Positions 56,799-64,000 of a stretch of 64,000 nt of DNA are shown here, piece by piece. Location: positions 3,918,501-3,982,500 of the forward strand of contig NZ_CP070353.1 of the NCBI RefSeq assembly GCF_016919405.1. Reading direction: 5' to 3'. This DNA is from Ensifer sp. PDNC004 (GTDB lineage Bacteria; Pseudomonadota; Alphaproteobacteria; Rhizobiales; Rhizobiaceae). A program made the translations under genes and the position numbers. The notes beneath the pieces are model-generated. The model searched no databases. It was not told the origin of the DNA and saw only the letters and a program-made list of their open reading frames with translations. Within the stretch, counting starts at the first letter, position 1; each line of letters opens with the position of its first letter.

Positions 56799-57047
56799 AT
56801 GACTTGCGACACTTACGAACATACTGAAAGAAAACCATTTCTTTCGTTCGAGCCGGTCACCCGGCTTGTAGCCGGCCTGTTCGGCGGTCTTGTTGCCGCC
56901 AAGCCGACGCTCGACGTCAATGCGCTCCCAGATCATATCAAGAGAGACATGGGTTTCATGGATGGCCGCGGCCCCTATGGAGATGACGAAGAGGCGATGG
57001 CTGCCTCTCGCCGCCTTTTCAGCGTCGATGAAATGCCGCGGTTTTAA
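56799..57047 (+). CDS. Small DUF1127-like protein
   Basis: 82 residues from the ATG at 56799. An Arg/Ser-poor N-terminus is followed by a hydrophobic stretch (VTRLVAGLFGGLVAA) and the DUF1127-like motif LDVNALPDHIKRDMGFMDG. DUF1127 proteins are short and often regulate RNA or phosphate and carbon metabolism in rhizobia, but this one differs in the N-terminal half. It sits divergent from the LysR gene and convergent with xdhB (18-bp gap). Confidence 0.65.
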   Translation: MTCDTYEHTERKPFLSFEPVTRLVAGLFGGLVAAKPTLDVNALPDHIKRDMGFMDGRGPYGDDEEAMAASRRLFSVDEMPRF

Positions 57048-57065
57048 CGTTGACGACGATGGCCG

Positions 57066-59408
57066 TCAGGCTTGCCGAAGGCGCTCGATGGCCATCAGCA
57101 CACGCTCCGGTGTCGCCGGGGCGTCGAGGCGAGGGCACTCGCGATAATCCGCGACACTCGCCACCGCCATCGACAGTGCCTCCAGCACCGAGATCGGCAG
57201 CATGAAGGGCGGCTCCCCCACCGCCTTGGAGCAGCCGATGGTCTTCTCGGCGTTGCTCGACCATTCTGCAAGCTTGACGTTGAAGATCTTCGGCCGGTCG
57301 GAGGCGAGCGGGATCTTGTAGGTGGAGGGGGCGTGGGTGCGAAGCCGGCCCTTGTCGTCCCACCAGAGTTCCTCGGTCGTCAGCCAGCCCATGCCCTGCA
57401 CGAAGCCGCCCTCGATCTGGCCGATGTCGATCGCCGGATTGAGCGAGCGGCCGACATCGTGCAGTACGTCGACGCGGTCGACCATGTATTCGCCGGTCAG
57501 AGTGTCGATCGAAACCTCCGAAACCGAGGCTCCATAGGCGAAATAGTAGAACGGCGTGCCGCGACCGCTGGCGCGATCCCAATGGATCTTCGGCGTCTTG
57601 TAATAGCCGGCAGCCGAAAGCTGGATGCGCCCCATATAGGCCTGCTTGATGAATTCCGGGAACGGGATCAGCTCTTCGCCAATCTTCACATGGTTGGCAA
57701 CGAAGCTGACATTCTCGGGCGTCGTCTGCCAGCGTTCGCAGGCGAAGCTGATGAGCCGCTCCTTGATCTGGCGCGCGGCGTCGTAGGCTGCCATGCCGTT
57801 GAGGTCGGAACCCGACGAGGCGGCAGTCGCCGAGGTGTTCGGCACCTTGCCGGTGGTCGTTGCGGTGATGCGCACCCGGTCGAGATCGACCTGGAAACTG
57901 TCGGCGATTACCTGGGCGACCTTGATATAGAGGCCCTGGCCCATCTCGGTGCCGCCATGGTTCAGGTGGATCGAGCCGTCCTGGTAGATGTGGACGAGAG
58001 CGCCGGCCTGGTTGAAGGCGGTCAACGTGAAGGAGATGCCGAACTTCACCGGCGTCAGCGCGATGCCCTTGCGGATGACGCGGCTATTCCGGTTGAAGTC
58101 GAGGATCGCCTGGCGGCGCGCCTGGTAGTCGGCGCTCTCCTCCAGTTCGGCGACGATCTCGGCGATGATGTTGTCTTCGACCTGCTGATGGTAGGGCGTG
58201 ACATCGCGGCCGGAGCCCTTGTCGCCATAGAAATTCAGCTTGCGGATTTCGAGCGGATCCTTGCCGAGCTGGTAGGCGATTTCCTCGATGATGCGCTCGC
58301 CGCCGACCATGCCTTGCGGCCCGCCGAAACCGCGATAGGCGGTGTTGGAGACGGTGTTGGTCTTCAGCGGCTGCGAGGTGAGCTTCACATGCGGATAGAA
58401 ATAGGAGCTATCCGCGTGGAACAGCGCGCGGTCGGTGACCGGGCCAGACAGATCCGATGAGTAGCCGCAGCGGGCGGCGTAATTGGCATGGACCGCGTGA
58501 ATGCGGCCGTCTTCGTCGAAGCCGACATCGTAGTCTACGAGGAAGTCGTGGCGCTTGCCGGTCGCCGTCATGTCCTCGTCCCGGTCAGGGCGGAACTTGA
58601 CGGCGCGGTTGAGCTTCTTCGCCGCGACCGCCGCAAGGGCGGCGAACTGGTTGCCCTGCGTTTCCTTGCCGCCGAAGCCGCCGCCCATGCGGCGGACATT
58701 TACTGTCACTGCATTGGAAGGCACGCCGAGCACATGCGAGACCATGTGCTGTATCTCGCTCGGATGCTGGGTCGACGACCAGACCGTGACCTCGTCGTCC
58801 TCGCCGGGGATGGCAAGGGCGATATGGCCTTCGAGGTAGAAATGCTCCTGGCCGCCGATGCGCATTTGCCCTTTGAGCCGGCGCGGCGCTTTTTCGAGTT
58901 CAGCTTCCGCGTCGCCGCGCTGCAGGGTCAGCGGCTGCGTGACCAGTTCGCCGCCGCGGGCGACGGCGTCGAGAATGTCGGTGAAATGCGGCAGGTCGCG
59001 ATAGGTGATCTTTGCCAGTCGCGCCGCGCGGCGGGCGATGTCGCGCGTTTCGGCAATGACGGCGAAGGCCGGCTGGCCATGAAACTGCACGAGGCCATCG
59101 GCAAGGACCGGCTCGTCGTGGAGGTGGCTGGGACTGATGTCGTTGGAACGCGGCATGTCCTTGGCGGTCAGCACGCAGACGACACCCGGCATGGCAGCGA
59201 CGGCCGAAAGGTCCATGGCGGTGATTTCCGCATGCGCGCGGTCGGTCATGCCGAGCGCGCCATGCAGGGTGCCCGTCGGTTCCGGCATGTCATCGATATA
59301 GTCGGCGGTGCCGGAGACGTGCTTGTGGGCGCTGTCGTGACGCTGTGAGACATGCATCTCGCCGCGGATCGCCTTGCGTTCCTCGAAGGTGGATTTGTCC
59401 ATGATCAT
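57066..59408 (-). CDS. xdhB: Xanthine dehydrogenase, molybdopterin-binding large subunit
   Basis: 780 residues. The N-terminal part HVSGTADYIDDMPEPTGTLH is typical. Molybdopterin-binding segments are QEHFYLEGHIALAIP, RRMGGGFGGKETQ, AYRGFGGPQGM and NHGGTEMGQGLYIKVAQVIA. The active-site Glu of the family is in GEPPFMLPISVLEAL. With XdhA it oxidises hypoxanthine and xanthine to urate. It overlaps xdhA (ATGA). No xdhC maturation gene follows it here. Confidence 0.94.
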   Translation of the reverse strand: MIMDKSTFEERKAIRGEMHVSQRHDSAHKHVSGTADYIDDMPEPTGTLHGALGMTDRAHAEITAMDLSAVAAMPGVVCVLTAKDMPRSNDISPSHLHDEPVLADGLVQFHGQPAFAVIAETRDIARRAARLAKITYRDLPHFTDILDAVARGGELVTQPLTLQRGDAEAELEKAPRRLKGQMRIGGQEHFYLEGHIALAIPGEDDEVTVWSSTQHPSEIQHMVSHVLGVPSNAVTVNVRRMGGGFGGKETQGNQFAALAAVAAKKLNRAVKFRPDRDEDMTATGKRHDFLVDYDVGFDEDGRIHAVHANYAARCGYSSDLSGPVTDRALFHADSSYFYPHVKLTSQPLKTNTVSNTAYRGFGGPQGMVGGERIIEEIAYQLGKDPLEIRKLNFYGDKGSGRDVTPYHQQVEDNIIAEIVAELEESADYQARRQAILDFNRNSRVIRKGIALTPVKFGISFTLTAFNQAGALVHIYQDGSIHLNHGGTEMGQGLYIKVAQVIADSFQVDLDRVRITATTTGKVPNTSATAASSGSDLNGMAAYDAARQIKERLISFACERWQTTPENVSFVANHVKIGEELIPFPEFIKQAYMGRIQLSAAGYYKTPKIHWDRASGRGTPFYYFAYGASVSEVSIDTLTGEYMVDRVDVLHDVGRSLNPAIDIGQIEGGFVQGMGWLTTEELWWDDKGRLRTHAPSTYKIPLASDRPKIFNVKLAEWSSNAEKTIGCSKAVGEPPFMLPISVLEALSMAVASVADYRECPRLDAPATPERVLMAIERLRQA

Positions 59409-60889
59409 CTGTCTCCCGCAGCGAAGCGCACCAGTTGTGCGGGCTCGCCGCCACTTTCCAGGAAGAAGCGCATCAGCAGGTTCTTCGCCGCCAGCATGCG
59501 ATAGTCGCTCGTTGCCCGCCAGTCGGTGAGCGGCTGGTAGTCGGCATCAAAGGCCGCTTGCGCGTTGCGAACCGTCTCCTCGGTCCAGGGCTTGCCGATG
59601 AGCGCCGCTTCCACATTGGTTGCGCGCTTTGGCGTGGCGGCCATGCCGCCGAAGGCGATGCGGGCGGCGCGGACGACGCCGTCTTCCACCGACAGGCGGA
59701 AAGCGCCGAGCAGGGCGGAGATATCCTCGTCGCGGCGCTTGGAGATCTTGTAGGCGGCAAAGAGATCGCCTTCCGGCAGGCGTGGGACGAAGATGCTCTC
59801 GACGAATTCGCCGGTCTGACGGTCCTGCTTGCCATAGGCGATGAAGAAGTGTTCGAGCGGCAGCATCCGGCGCCCGCCCTTCGAGCGCAGTGTCACGGTG
59901 GCTCCAAGAACGATCAGTGGCGGCGGACTGTCCCCGATCGGCGAGCCGTTGGCGATGTTGCCGCCGATCGTGCCCATGTTGCGCACCTGCTCGCCGCCGA
60001 TGCGGTTGATCAGCGGGCCGAGCGCCGGAAACGCCTTTGTGAGCGCCGAATAGGCCATGGTGTAGCTGACGCCGGCGCCGATCGTCAGGCCCGCCTCGGT
60101 CTCCTCGATGCCTTGCAGTTCGGCAATGCCGTTGATGAAAATGACCGGGTTGATCGGCCGCATCTGCTTGGTCACCCAGAGGCCGACGTCGGTGGAACCG
60201 GCAACGACCGTCGCCCCCGGATTGTCGGCGAGCGCTTGTGCGAGGCCATCGCCGTCGGCCGGCACGATCAGACAGTTTTCGCCCTGGCGGACGGTGATGG
60301 TCTCGGCCGGTGCCAGCGCCTTCAGCTGCGCGGTGATCGCCTCGCGCTCGCGGGTGATCGGATCGAAGATCTCGGAGGGGCGCGCTTCTGCCGCCGCTTC
60401 GGCGGCGCGCACGATCGGCTCATAGCCGGTGCAGCGACAGAGATTGCCCTGCAGCGCCTTTTCGATGTCGGCGCGGCTGGGGCTGTCGTTGGAAAGCCAC
60501 AGGCCGTAGAGTGACATGACGAAACCGGGCGTGCAGAAGCCGCATTGCGAGCCGTGGAAATCGACCATCGCCTGCTGGACCGGATGCAGTGCGCCATCCT
60601 GGCCGGCGAGATGTTCGACGGTGACGACATGGGTTGCCTGCAGCGAGCCGAGGAAACGGATGCAGGCGTTGACGCTCTCATAGACGAGCCGGTCGCCCCA
60701 GAGCCGCCCGACGAGCACGGTGCAGGCGCCGCAGTCGCCCTCCGCACAGCCTTCCTTGGTGCCGGTCAGCCGGCGCTCCAGCCGCAGATAGTCGAGCAGC
60801 GTCGTTGTCGGTGCGATGTCGGAAAGGGCGACCTCGCGGTCGTTGAGGATGAAGCTGATGCTTCCGTTCGGCTGGGGCATGCCATTCAT
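59405..60889 (-). CDS. xdhA: Xanthine dehydrogenase, iron-sulfur/FAD small subunit
   Basis: 494 residues. A plant-type 2Fe-2S domain has CAEGDCGACTVLVG, the second cluster domain has CGFCTPGFVMSLY and CRCTGYEPIVRAAE, and an FAD domain runs from about residue 215 (VVAGSTDVGLWVTKQMRP, GGNIANGSPIGDSPPPLIVL). It passes electrons from the molybdenum site in XdhB to NAD. It lies 102 bp after bdhA on the same strand; this bdhA-xdhA-xdhB order is known from Sinorhizobium meliloti as a mixed-function operon. Confidence 0.95.
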   Translation of the reverse strand: MNGMPQPNGSISFILNDREVALSDIAPTTTLLDYLRLERRLTGTKEGCAEGDCGACTVLVGRLWGDRLVYESVNACIRFLGSLQATHVVTVEHLAGQDGALHPVQQAMVDFHGSQCGFCTPGFVMSLYGLWLSNDSPSRADIEKALQGNLCRCTGYEPIVRAAEAAAEARPSEIFDPITREREAITAQLKALAPAETITVRQGENCLIVPADGDGLAQALADNPGATVVAGSTDVGLWVTKQMRPINPVIFINGIAELQGIEETEAGLTIGAGVSYTMAYSALTKAFPALGPLINRIGGEQVRNMGTIGGNIANGSPIGDSPPPLIVLGATVTLRSKGGRRMLPLEHFFIAYGKQDRQTGEFVESIFVPRLPEGDLFAAYKISKRRDEDISALLGAFRLSVEDGVVRAARIAFGGMAATPKRATNVEAALIGKPWTEETVRNAQAAFDADYQPLTDWRATSDYRMLAAKNLLMRFFLESGGEPAQLVRFAAGDR

Positions 60890-60991
60890 TCCCTGCGCTG
60901 CTGCGTACTACCTGAAATCACTTTGATCTTAGGTGGTTATGCAGAAAAGCAAAGAGCCGCGGAGATTTTTGCACGCCCCGTCGACATGCGC

Positions 60992-61768
60992 CTACTGCGC
61001 CGTCCAGCCGCCATCCATGGAAACATGAGTACCGGTGATCTGTGCCGCATCGTCACCGGCGAGATAGACGGCGAGCGCTGCCACCTGCTCGACGGTGATG
61101 AACTTCTTCGTCGGCTGGCCCTTCAGCATCACGTCGTTGATGACCTGCTGCTCGGTGATGCCGCGGGTGCGGGCCTGATCTGGGATCTGCTTTTCGACGA
61201 GCGGCGTCAGCACGTAGCCCGGGCAGATCGAGTTCGCGGTAATGCCGCTTTCGGACACCTCGAGCGCCACCGTCTTCGTCAGGCCGAGAACGCCATGCTT
61301 GGCCGCCACATAGGCCGCCTTGAAGGGCGAGGCGACGAGGCCGTGGGCCGAGGCGATGTTGACGATGCGGCCCCAGCCTTTCGCCTTCATGCCGGGAATG
61401 GCGGCGCGAATCGTATGGAAGGAGGAGGAAAGGTTGATCGCGATGATGCGGTCCCATTGCTCGATCGGGAAATCCTCGACCTTTTCGACATATTGGATGC
61501 CGGCATTGTTGACGAGGATATCGACGCTGCCGAAGCGGGTCGTCGCTGTTGCGATCAGGTCGGCGATTTCGGCTGGCTTCGTCATGTCGGCGGCATGATA
61601 GACGACCGTTCCTGTCGTCAGCGCGCTGACATCGTCCGTCGCTTGTCTGATTTCGTCCGGGCTGCCGAAGCCGTTCAGCACGATATTGGCGCCGCCCTTG
61701 GCGAAGGCCTTGGCGATCGCAAGCCCGATGCCGCTCGTCGAACCGGTGATGACCGCTGTTTTCGTCAT
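60992..61768 (-). CDS. bdhA: 3-hydroxybutyrate dehydrogenase
   Basis: 258 residues from the ATG at 61768. Classical SDR: TGSTSGIGLAIAKAFAKGGA, NNAGIQYVEKVEDFP, Ser in VNIASAHGLV, and the Tyr-Lys pair in AAYVAAKHGVLG. The C-terminus is THVSMDGGWTAQ. It converts D-3-hydroxybutyrate to acetoacetate, used with stored polyhydroxybutyrate. It heads the bdhA-xdhA-xdhB unit. The 254-bp gap to glpK should hold promoters for both directions. Confidence 0.94.
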   Translation of the reverse strand: MTKTAVITGSTSGIGLAIAKAFAKGGANIVLNGFGSPDEIRQATDDVSALTTGTVVYHAADMTKPAEIADLIATATTRFGSVDILVNNAGIQYVEKVEDFPIEQWDRIIAINLSSSFHTIRAAIPGMKAKGWGRIVNIASAHGLVASPFKAAYVAAKHGVLGLTKTVALEVSESGITANSICPGYVLTPLVEKQIPDQARTRGITEQQVINDVMLKGQPTKKFITVEQVAALAVYLAGDDAAQITGTHVSMDGGWTAQ

Positions 61769-61912
61769 TGCTGCTCTCTCCCTTTGCGGCGCCGCGCACT
61801 GCTTTGTTGCGGCGCAACAGCGCCAGCCTACGCGGAAAACGCGGGCGCTGACAATTGTGTTTTTGGCTTCGCGATCGCAGAGTTGAGGAGGGGAGCGGCG
61901 ATGCCGGTCTGT

Positions 61913-61952
61913 TGCGTTTTGTTTTCGTTTGACATTCGTTTTGCCATCGTAT
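61913..61952 (+). promoter_or_regulatory. Array of four heptamers at 11-bp spacing upstream of glpK
   Basis: TGCGTTT (61913), TTCGTTT (61924), TTCGTTT (61935) and ATCGTAT (61946) recur exactly every 11 bp. They lie in the gap upstream of glpK. The phase places each on the same face of the helix. DeoR-type regulators such as GlpR bind TTCGTT-like direct repeats, so this is a strong candidate glycerol operator. Confidence 0.65.
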
Positions 61953-62022
61953 TGAAGTTTTCGAAATGAGAACCCGCCTTCAAGGCCGGTGAACAAACAT
62001 GCGTGTGGCCGGGGAGGGGCAT

Positions 62023-63510
62023 ATGGGCGGATATATTCTCGCGATCGATCAGGGTACGACCTCGAGCCGGGCGATCATCTTCGACGGTCAGCAACGGATC
62101 GTTGGCGCCGGCCAGAAGGAATTCAAGCAGTATTTTCCTAAATCCGGCTGGGTCGAACACGATCCCGAGGAAATCTGGCAGACGGTGCTTTCGACGGTCG
62201 AGGACGCGCTCGCCAAGGCCGGCATCAAGGCCGGCGACCTCTCGGGCATCGGCATCACCAACCAGCGCGAGACCGTCGTCGTCTGGGATCGCGAGACCGG
62301 CAATCCCATCCACAATGCGATCGTTTGGCAGGACCGCCGCACCGCCTCCTATTGCGATCGGCTGAAGAAGCAGGGGCTGGAAAAGACCTTCACCAAGAAG
62401 ACCGGCCTGCTGCTCGATCCCTATTTCTCCGGCACCAAGCTCAACTGGCTGCTGACCAATATCGACAGGGCGCAGGCGCGCGCCGCCAAGGGCGAGCTCT
62501 GCTTCGGCACCATCGATACCTTCCTCATCTGGCGGCTGACCGGCGGCCAGTCTTTCGCCACCGACGCGACCAACGCCTCGCGCACGCTGCTCTATAATAT
62601 CGCCGACAATGCCTGGGACGACGAGCTGCTGAAAATCCTGAAAGTGCCGCGTGCCATGCTGCCCGAGGTCAAGGATTGCGCCGCCGATTTCGGCGTTACC
62701 GATCCAGGACTCTTCGGCGCGGCAGTACCGATCCTCGGCGTTGCCGGCGACCAGCAAGCGGCGACCATCGGCCAAGCCTGCTTCAAGCCGGGCATGCTGA
62801 AATCCACCTATGGCACCGGCTGCTTCGCGCTGCTCAACACCGGCAAGGACATGGTGCGCTCGAAGAACCGGTTGCTCACCACCATTGCCTACAAGCTTGA
62901 TGGCGAAACCACCTATGCGCTCGAAGGCTCGATCTTCGTCGCGGGTGCCGCGGTGCAATGGTTGCGCGACGGGCTGAAGGTGATCAAGGCCGCCTCCGAC
63001 ACCGGCACGCTTGCCGCAAGCGCCGATCCGACGCAGGAGGTTTATCTGGTGCCGGCCTTCACCGGGCTTGGCGCGCCGCATTGGGATCCGGATGCGCGTG
63101 GTGCGATCTTCGGCATGACCCGCAACACCGGCCCGGCGGAATTTGCCCGCGCGGCACTCGAAGCCGTCTGCTACCAGACGCGCGACTTGCTGGAAGCCAT
63201 GCACAAGGATTGGCGCAACAACGGCAAGGAGACGGTGCTGCGCGTCGATGGCGGCATGGTTGCCTCCGACTGGACGATGCAGCGCCTGTCGGACCTGCTC
63301 GACGCGCCGGTCGACCGACCCGTCATCCTCGAAACGACCGCGCTCGGCGTCGCCTGGCTTGCTGGCAGCCGCGCCGGCGTCTGGCCGAAGCAGGAAGACT
63401 TCGCCAAGTCCTGGGCACGCGACCGCCGCTTCGAGCCCGCGATGGACGAAAAGACGCGCAAGACGAAGCTCAAGGGCTGGCGCAACGCGGTCAAGCGCAC
63501 GCTGAGCTAA
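62023..63510 (+). CDS. glpK: Glycerol kinase
   Basis: 495 residues from the ATG at 62023 with GGGGAGGGG upstream. FGGY family: [17 protein letters not shown] (phosphate-1), [64 protein letters not shown] and [13 protein letters not shown]. It phosphorylates glycerol to glycerol-3-phosphate. No glpF, glpD or glpR is adjacent. A phased repeat array upstream is probably the regulator site. Confidence 0.95.
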   Translation: MGGYILAIDQGTTSSRAIIFDGQQRIVGAGQKEFKQYFPKSGWVEHDPEEIWQTVLSTVEDALAKAGIKAGDLSGIGITNQRETVVVWDRETGNPIHNAIVWQDRRTASYCDRLKKQGLEKTFTKKTGLLLDPYFSGTKLNWLLTNIDRAQARAAKGELCFGTIDTFLIWRLTGGQSFATDATNASRTLLYNIADNAWDDELLKILKVPRAMLPEVKDCAADFGVTDPGLFGAAVPILGVAGDQQAATIGQACFKPGMLKSTYGTGCFALLNTGKDMVRSKNRLLTTIAYKLDGETTYALEGSIFVAGAAVQWLRDGLKVIKAASDTGTLAASADPTQEVYLVPAFTGLGAPHWDPDARGAIFGMTRNTGPAEFARAALEAVCYQTRDLLEAMHKDWRNNGKETVLRVDGGMVASDWTMQRLSDLLDAPVDRPVILETTALGVAWLAGSRAGVWPKQEDFAKSWARDRRFEPAMDEKTRKTKLKGWRNAVKRTLS

Positions 63511-63607
63511 GGGCCGGGACACGCGCTGATTTTCTCCGCGTCGTCCGGTTCTCTTGACGATCATCTGCCTTGCTACCGGACGGCGGTGCTCGCGTGCCGG
63601 CCGCCCG

Positions 63608-64000
63608 TCAGTCGATGACCGCGACCGCTTCCACCTCGAACAGCATGCCGTCGACCGCCAGCTTGGGCACCGGAACGAGGGTCTGTGCCGGCAGGGTTGT
63701 TCCGAACATCGCCTTGACGCTGTTGGTCAGGACCTCAAGCTTCGACATGTCGTGGTCGACCACGAAGATGGTGAGCTTGGCGACCTGGTCCGGCCTTGCG
63801 CCAAGGCCCTCGAGCGCTGCACCCAGATTGGCATAGGCCTGCTTGACCTGCACCGCGAAGTCGGGAGACAGGCCGCCGGTGCTGTCCTGGCCGCCCTGTC
63901 CTGAAATGTAGGCCACGCGGGCCCCGGCAGGCGCAATCACCGCGGTGCTATAGCCATGCGGCGTCGGGTCGTAGAGGTTTTTCGGATTGACGATCGTCAG
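63608..64000 (-). CDS. RidA-family protein, partial (start beyond the window)
   Basis: The minus frame is open from 64000 down to the stop at 63608, giving at least 130 residues: VNPKNLYDPTPHGYSTAVI, then VAYISGQGGQDSTGG, ALEGLGARPDQVAKLTIFVV and TTLPAQTLVPVPKLAVDGML, with VEAVAVID at the end. These match the RidA/YER057c trimeric fold; the family deaminates reactive imines or acts in catabolic pathways. The start codon lies beyond base 64000; a GTG at 63940 is internal to the conserved fold and is not the start. Neighbouring glpK is convergent with it. Confidence 0.9.
   Translation of the reverse strand: MTIVNPKNLYDPTPHGYSTAVIAPAGARVAYISGQGGQDSTGGLSPDFAVQVKQAYANLGAALEGLGARPDQVAKLTIFVVDHDMSKLEVLTNSVKAMFGTTLPAQTLVPVPKLAVDGMLFEVEAVAVID

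Noticed and set aside
61828..63564. 578-codon minus-strand frame opposite glpK
   Set aside because: glpK has complete FGGY motifs and a strong ribosome site; the opposite frame has none.

Overview
The window reads as chromosome-like DNA of an alphaproteobacterium in the Rhizobiaceae, most likely the Sinorhizobium/Ensifer-Rhizobium-Agrobacterium group. The sequence is GC-rich. Gene order matches hallmarks known from that group: chvE-gguA-gguB-gguC with a divergent gbpR-type LysR gene, a bdhA-xdhA-xdhB operon, an inositol dehydrogenase with a GGAA-N6-TTCC box, a host-attachment family protein, and a RIME-like double palindrome. The strain, and whether the replicon is chromosome or megaplasmid, cannot be decided from the sequence alone.

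Layout. 1-3.2 kb: the start of a flagellin gene (cut by the window edge), an orphan 231-aa protein, and a tyrosine integrase facing a tRNA-Arg(CCG). Short inverted and direct repeats lie between integrase and tRNA, the anatomy of an integrated element or its remnant. 3.5-10.4 kb: a cluster of seven genes, namely a GT-C type membrane glycosyltransferase, a UbiA-type polyprenyl-phosphate phosphoribosyltransferase, a HAD phosphatase, an extended SDR, a GMC oxidoreductase with a separate small helical partner, and a GtrA protein. Together they look like a complete route to a polyprenyl-phosphate pentose donor and its use in the periplasm. This parallels mycobacterial decaprenylphosphoryl-arabinose synthesis, but with a GMC flavoprotein where DprE1 would be. 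It is the most interesting system in the window.

10.4-15.4 kb: a xylose-type ABC transporter (ATPase, permease, binding protein) divergent from a ROK repressor, with two related palindromic operators between them. 15.5-20.1 kb: an MHYT-PAS-GGDEF-EAL c-di-GMP protein, inositol 2-dehydrogenase and two small conserved proteins. 20.1-29.7 kb: gbpR, then chvE-gguABC, a semialdehyde dehydrogenase and an IlvD/Edd sugar-acid dehydratase, which form a sugar uptake and Weimberg-like oxidation unit. 30-38.7 kb: an NTF2-like protein, a secreted 14-residue-repeat protein, the transglutaminase/alpha-E/ATP-grasp trio, a YeiH-type carrier with its LysR gene, a GyrI-like protein and an EamA permease. 38.8-49.2 kb: an RhlE-type helicase, an alkylation-repair HEAT protein, a YafY-type regulator, a host-attachment protein, an MttB-family methyltransferase, a split and divergently transcribed MnmD/MnmC pair, a PRC-barrel protein, a DUF1045 2H protein and a Nudix hydrolase.

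49.3-61.8 kb: purine catabolism. puuE-uraD-allA-uraH run rightward. lldD, guaD, puuD, a LysR gene, and bdhA-xdhA-xdhB run leftward. Together they cover guanine to xanthine to urate to 5-hydroxyisourate to OHCU to allantoin to allantoate, plus ureidoglycolate cleavage. Allantoicase and xdhC are not in the window. 62-64 kb: glycerol kinase with a helically phased operator array, then the edge of a RidA-family gene.
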